13,512 nucleotides of DNA, taken from contig DASZTT010000102.1 of NCBI GenBank assembly GCA_035547895.1, positions 1-13,512 on the forward strand, written 5' to 3'. Source of the DNA: 66-474 sp035547895. Lineage in GTDB: Bacteria > Pseudomonadota > Gammaproteobacteria > Xanthomonadales > Rhodanobacteraceae. Made by a program: the position numbers and the translations under genes. Every line of letters starts with the position of its first letter. Position 1 is the stretch's first letter. The notes beneath the pieces are model-generated. The model saw only the letters and a list, made by a program, of their open reading frames with translations, did no database searches and was not told the origin of the DNA. Positions 12,369-13,512 of this stretch are shown here, piece after piece.

Positions 12369-12432
12369 GTCGTCCCGGCGCAGGCCGGGACCCAGACCAG
12401 AAACGCTGGATTCCGGCCTGCGCCGGAATGAC
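12369..12432. repeat. REP/BIME-like inverted pair of hairpins between groES and groEL
   Basis: Two 27-nt units lie in opposite orientation (12369-12395 and 12406-12432), identical at 23 of 27 positions when one is reverse-complemented and separated by 10 nt. Each unit alone is a perfect 8-bp hairpin with a 4-nt loop: GTCCCGGC-GCAG-GCCGGGAC (12372-12391) and ATTCCGGC-CTGC-GCCGGAAT (12410-12429). The differences between units are A/G or C/T changes that keep the stems paired. This is the layout of bacterial interspersed mosaic elements. It occupies most of the 119-nt gap, and the groEL ribosome site (AGGA, 12452-12455) comes 20 nt after it. Confidence 0.7.
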
Positions 12433-12463
12433 ATCAAAAGACAGGCATTACAGGAATAAAACC

Positions 12464-13512
<1,049 letters not shown>

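Overview
The window looks like chromosome from a high-GC gammaproteobacterium, most likely of the order Lysobacterales (Xanthomonadales). The evidence is the strong third-position G/C bias, the protein sequences (for example a Fis and a DsbD of the kind I associate with that order), and the gene order cutA-dsbD-tlpA-aroQ-accB-accC-prmA-DUF3426-fis-purH beside groESL. It is a core housekeeping region. I see no phage, transposon, CRISPR, toxin-antitoxin, defence or secondary-metabolism genes and no tRNA or rRNA. I also see no genuinely new gene system. What is worth a second look is in the spaces between genes.

Left end (1-1422): the first 247 codons of DNA polymerase I (polA, minus strand, running off the left edge) diverge from a small secreted DUF2782 protein on the plus strand. 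Two tight hairpins lie between that gene and the convergent glutathione S-transferase gene.

Middle (1423-9010): a minus-strand run, in transcription order aroQ, accB, accC, prmA, a zinc-ribbon/DUF3426 membrane protein, fis, purH and a GST gene. It joins a shikimate-pathway enzyme, two subunits of acetyl-CoA carboxylase, the L11 methyltransferase, the nucleoid protein Fis and the last two steps of IMP synthesis. The spacing is tight from aroQ to prmA (27, 6 and 8 nt). Candidate internal promoters lie before the DUF3426 gene and before fis. The 114 nt before aroQ hold a perfect inverted repeat, a direct repeat with 10-bp period and a plausible promoter.

Right (9011-11845): also on the minus strand, cutA, dsbD and a membrane-anchored TlpA-like thioredoxin. 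dsbD and tlpA share an ATGA overlap, so electrons from the DsbD membrane reductase probably go to the adjacent TlpA protein or to cytochrome c maturation. Between cutA and dsbD are two overlapping hairpins, one followed by a T run, which could act as a terminator or attenuator.

Right end (11846-13512): the plus-strand heat-shock operon groES-groEL (groEL cut by the window edge). It has a clear promoter, a CIRCE operator for the HrcA repressor, and a REP/BIME-like pair of hairpins between the two genes. No stretch longer than 300 bases lacks a gene.
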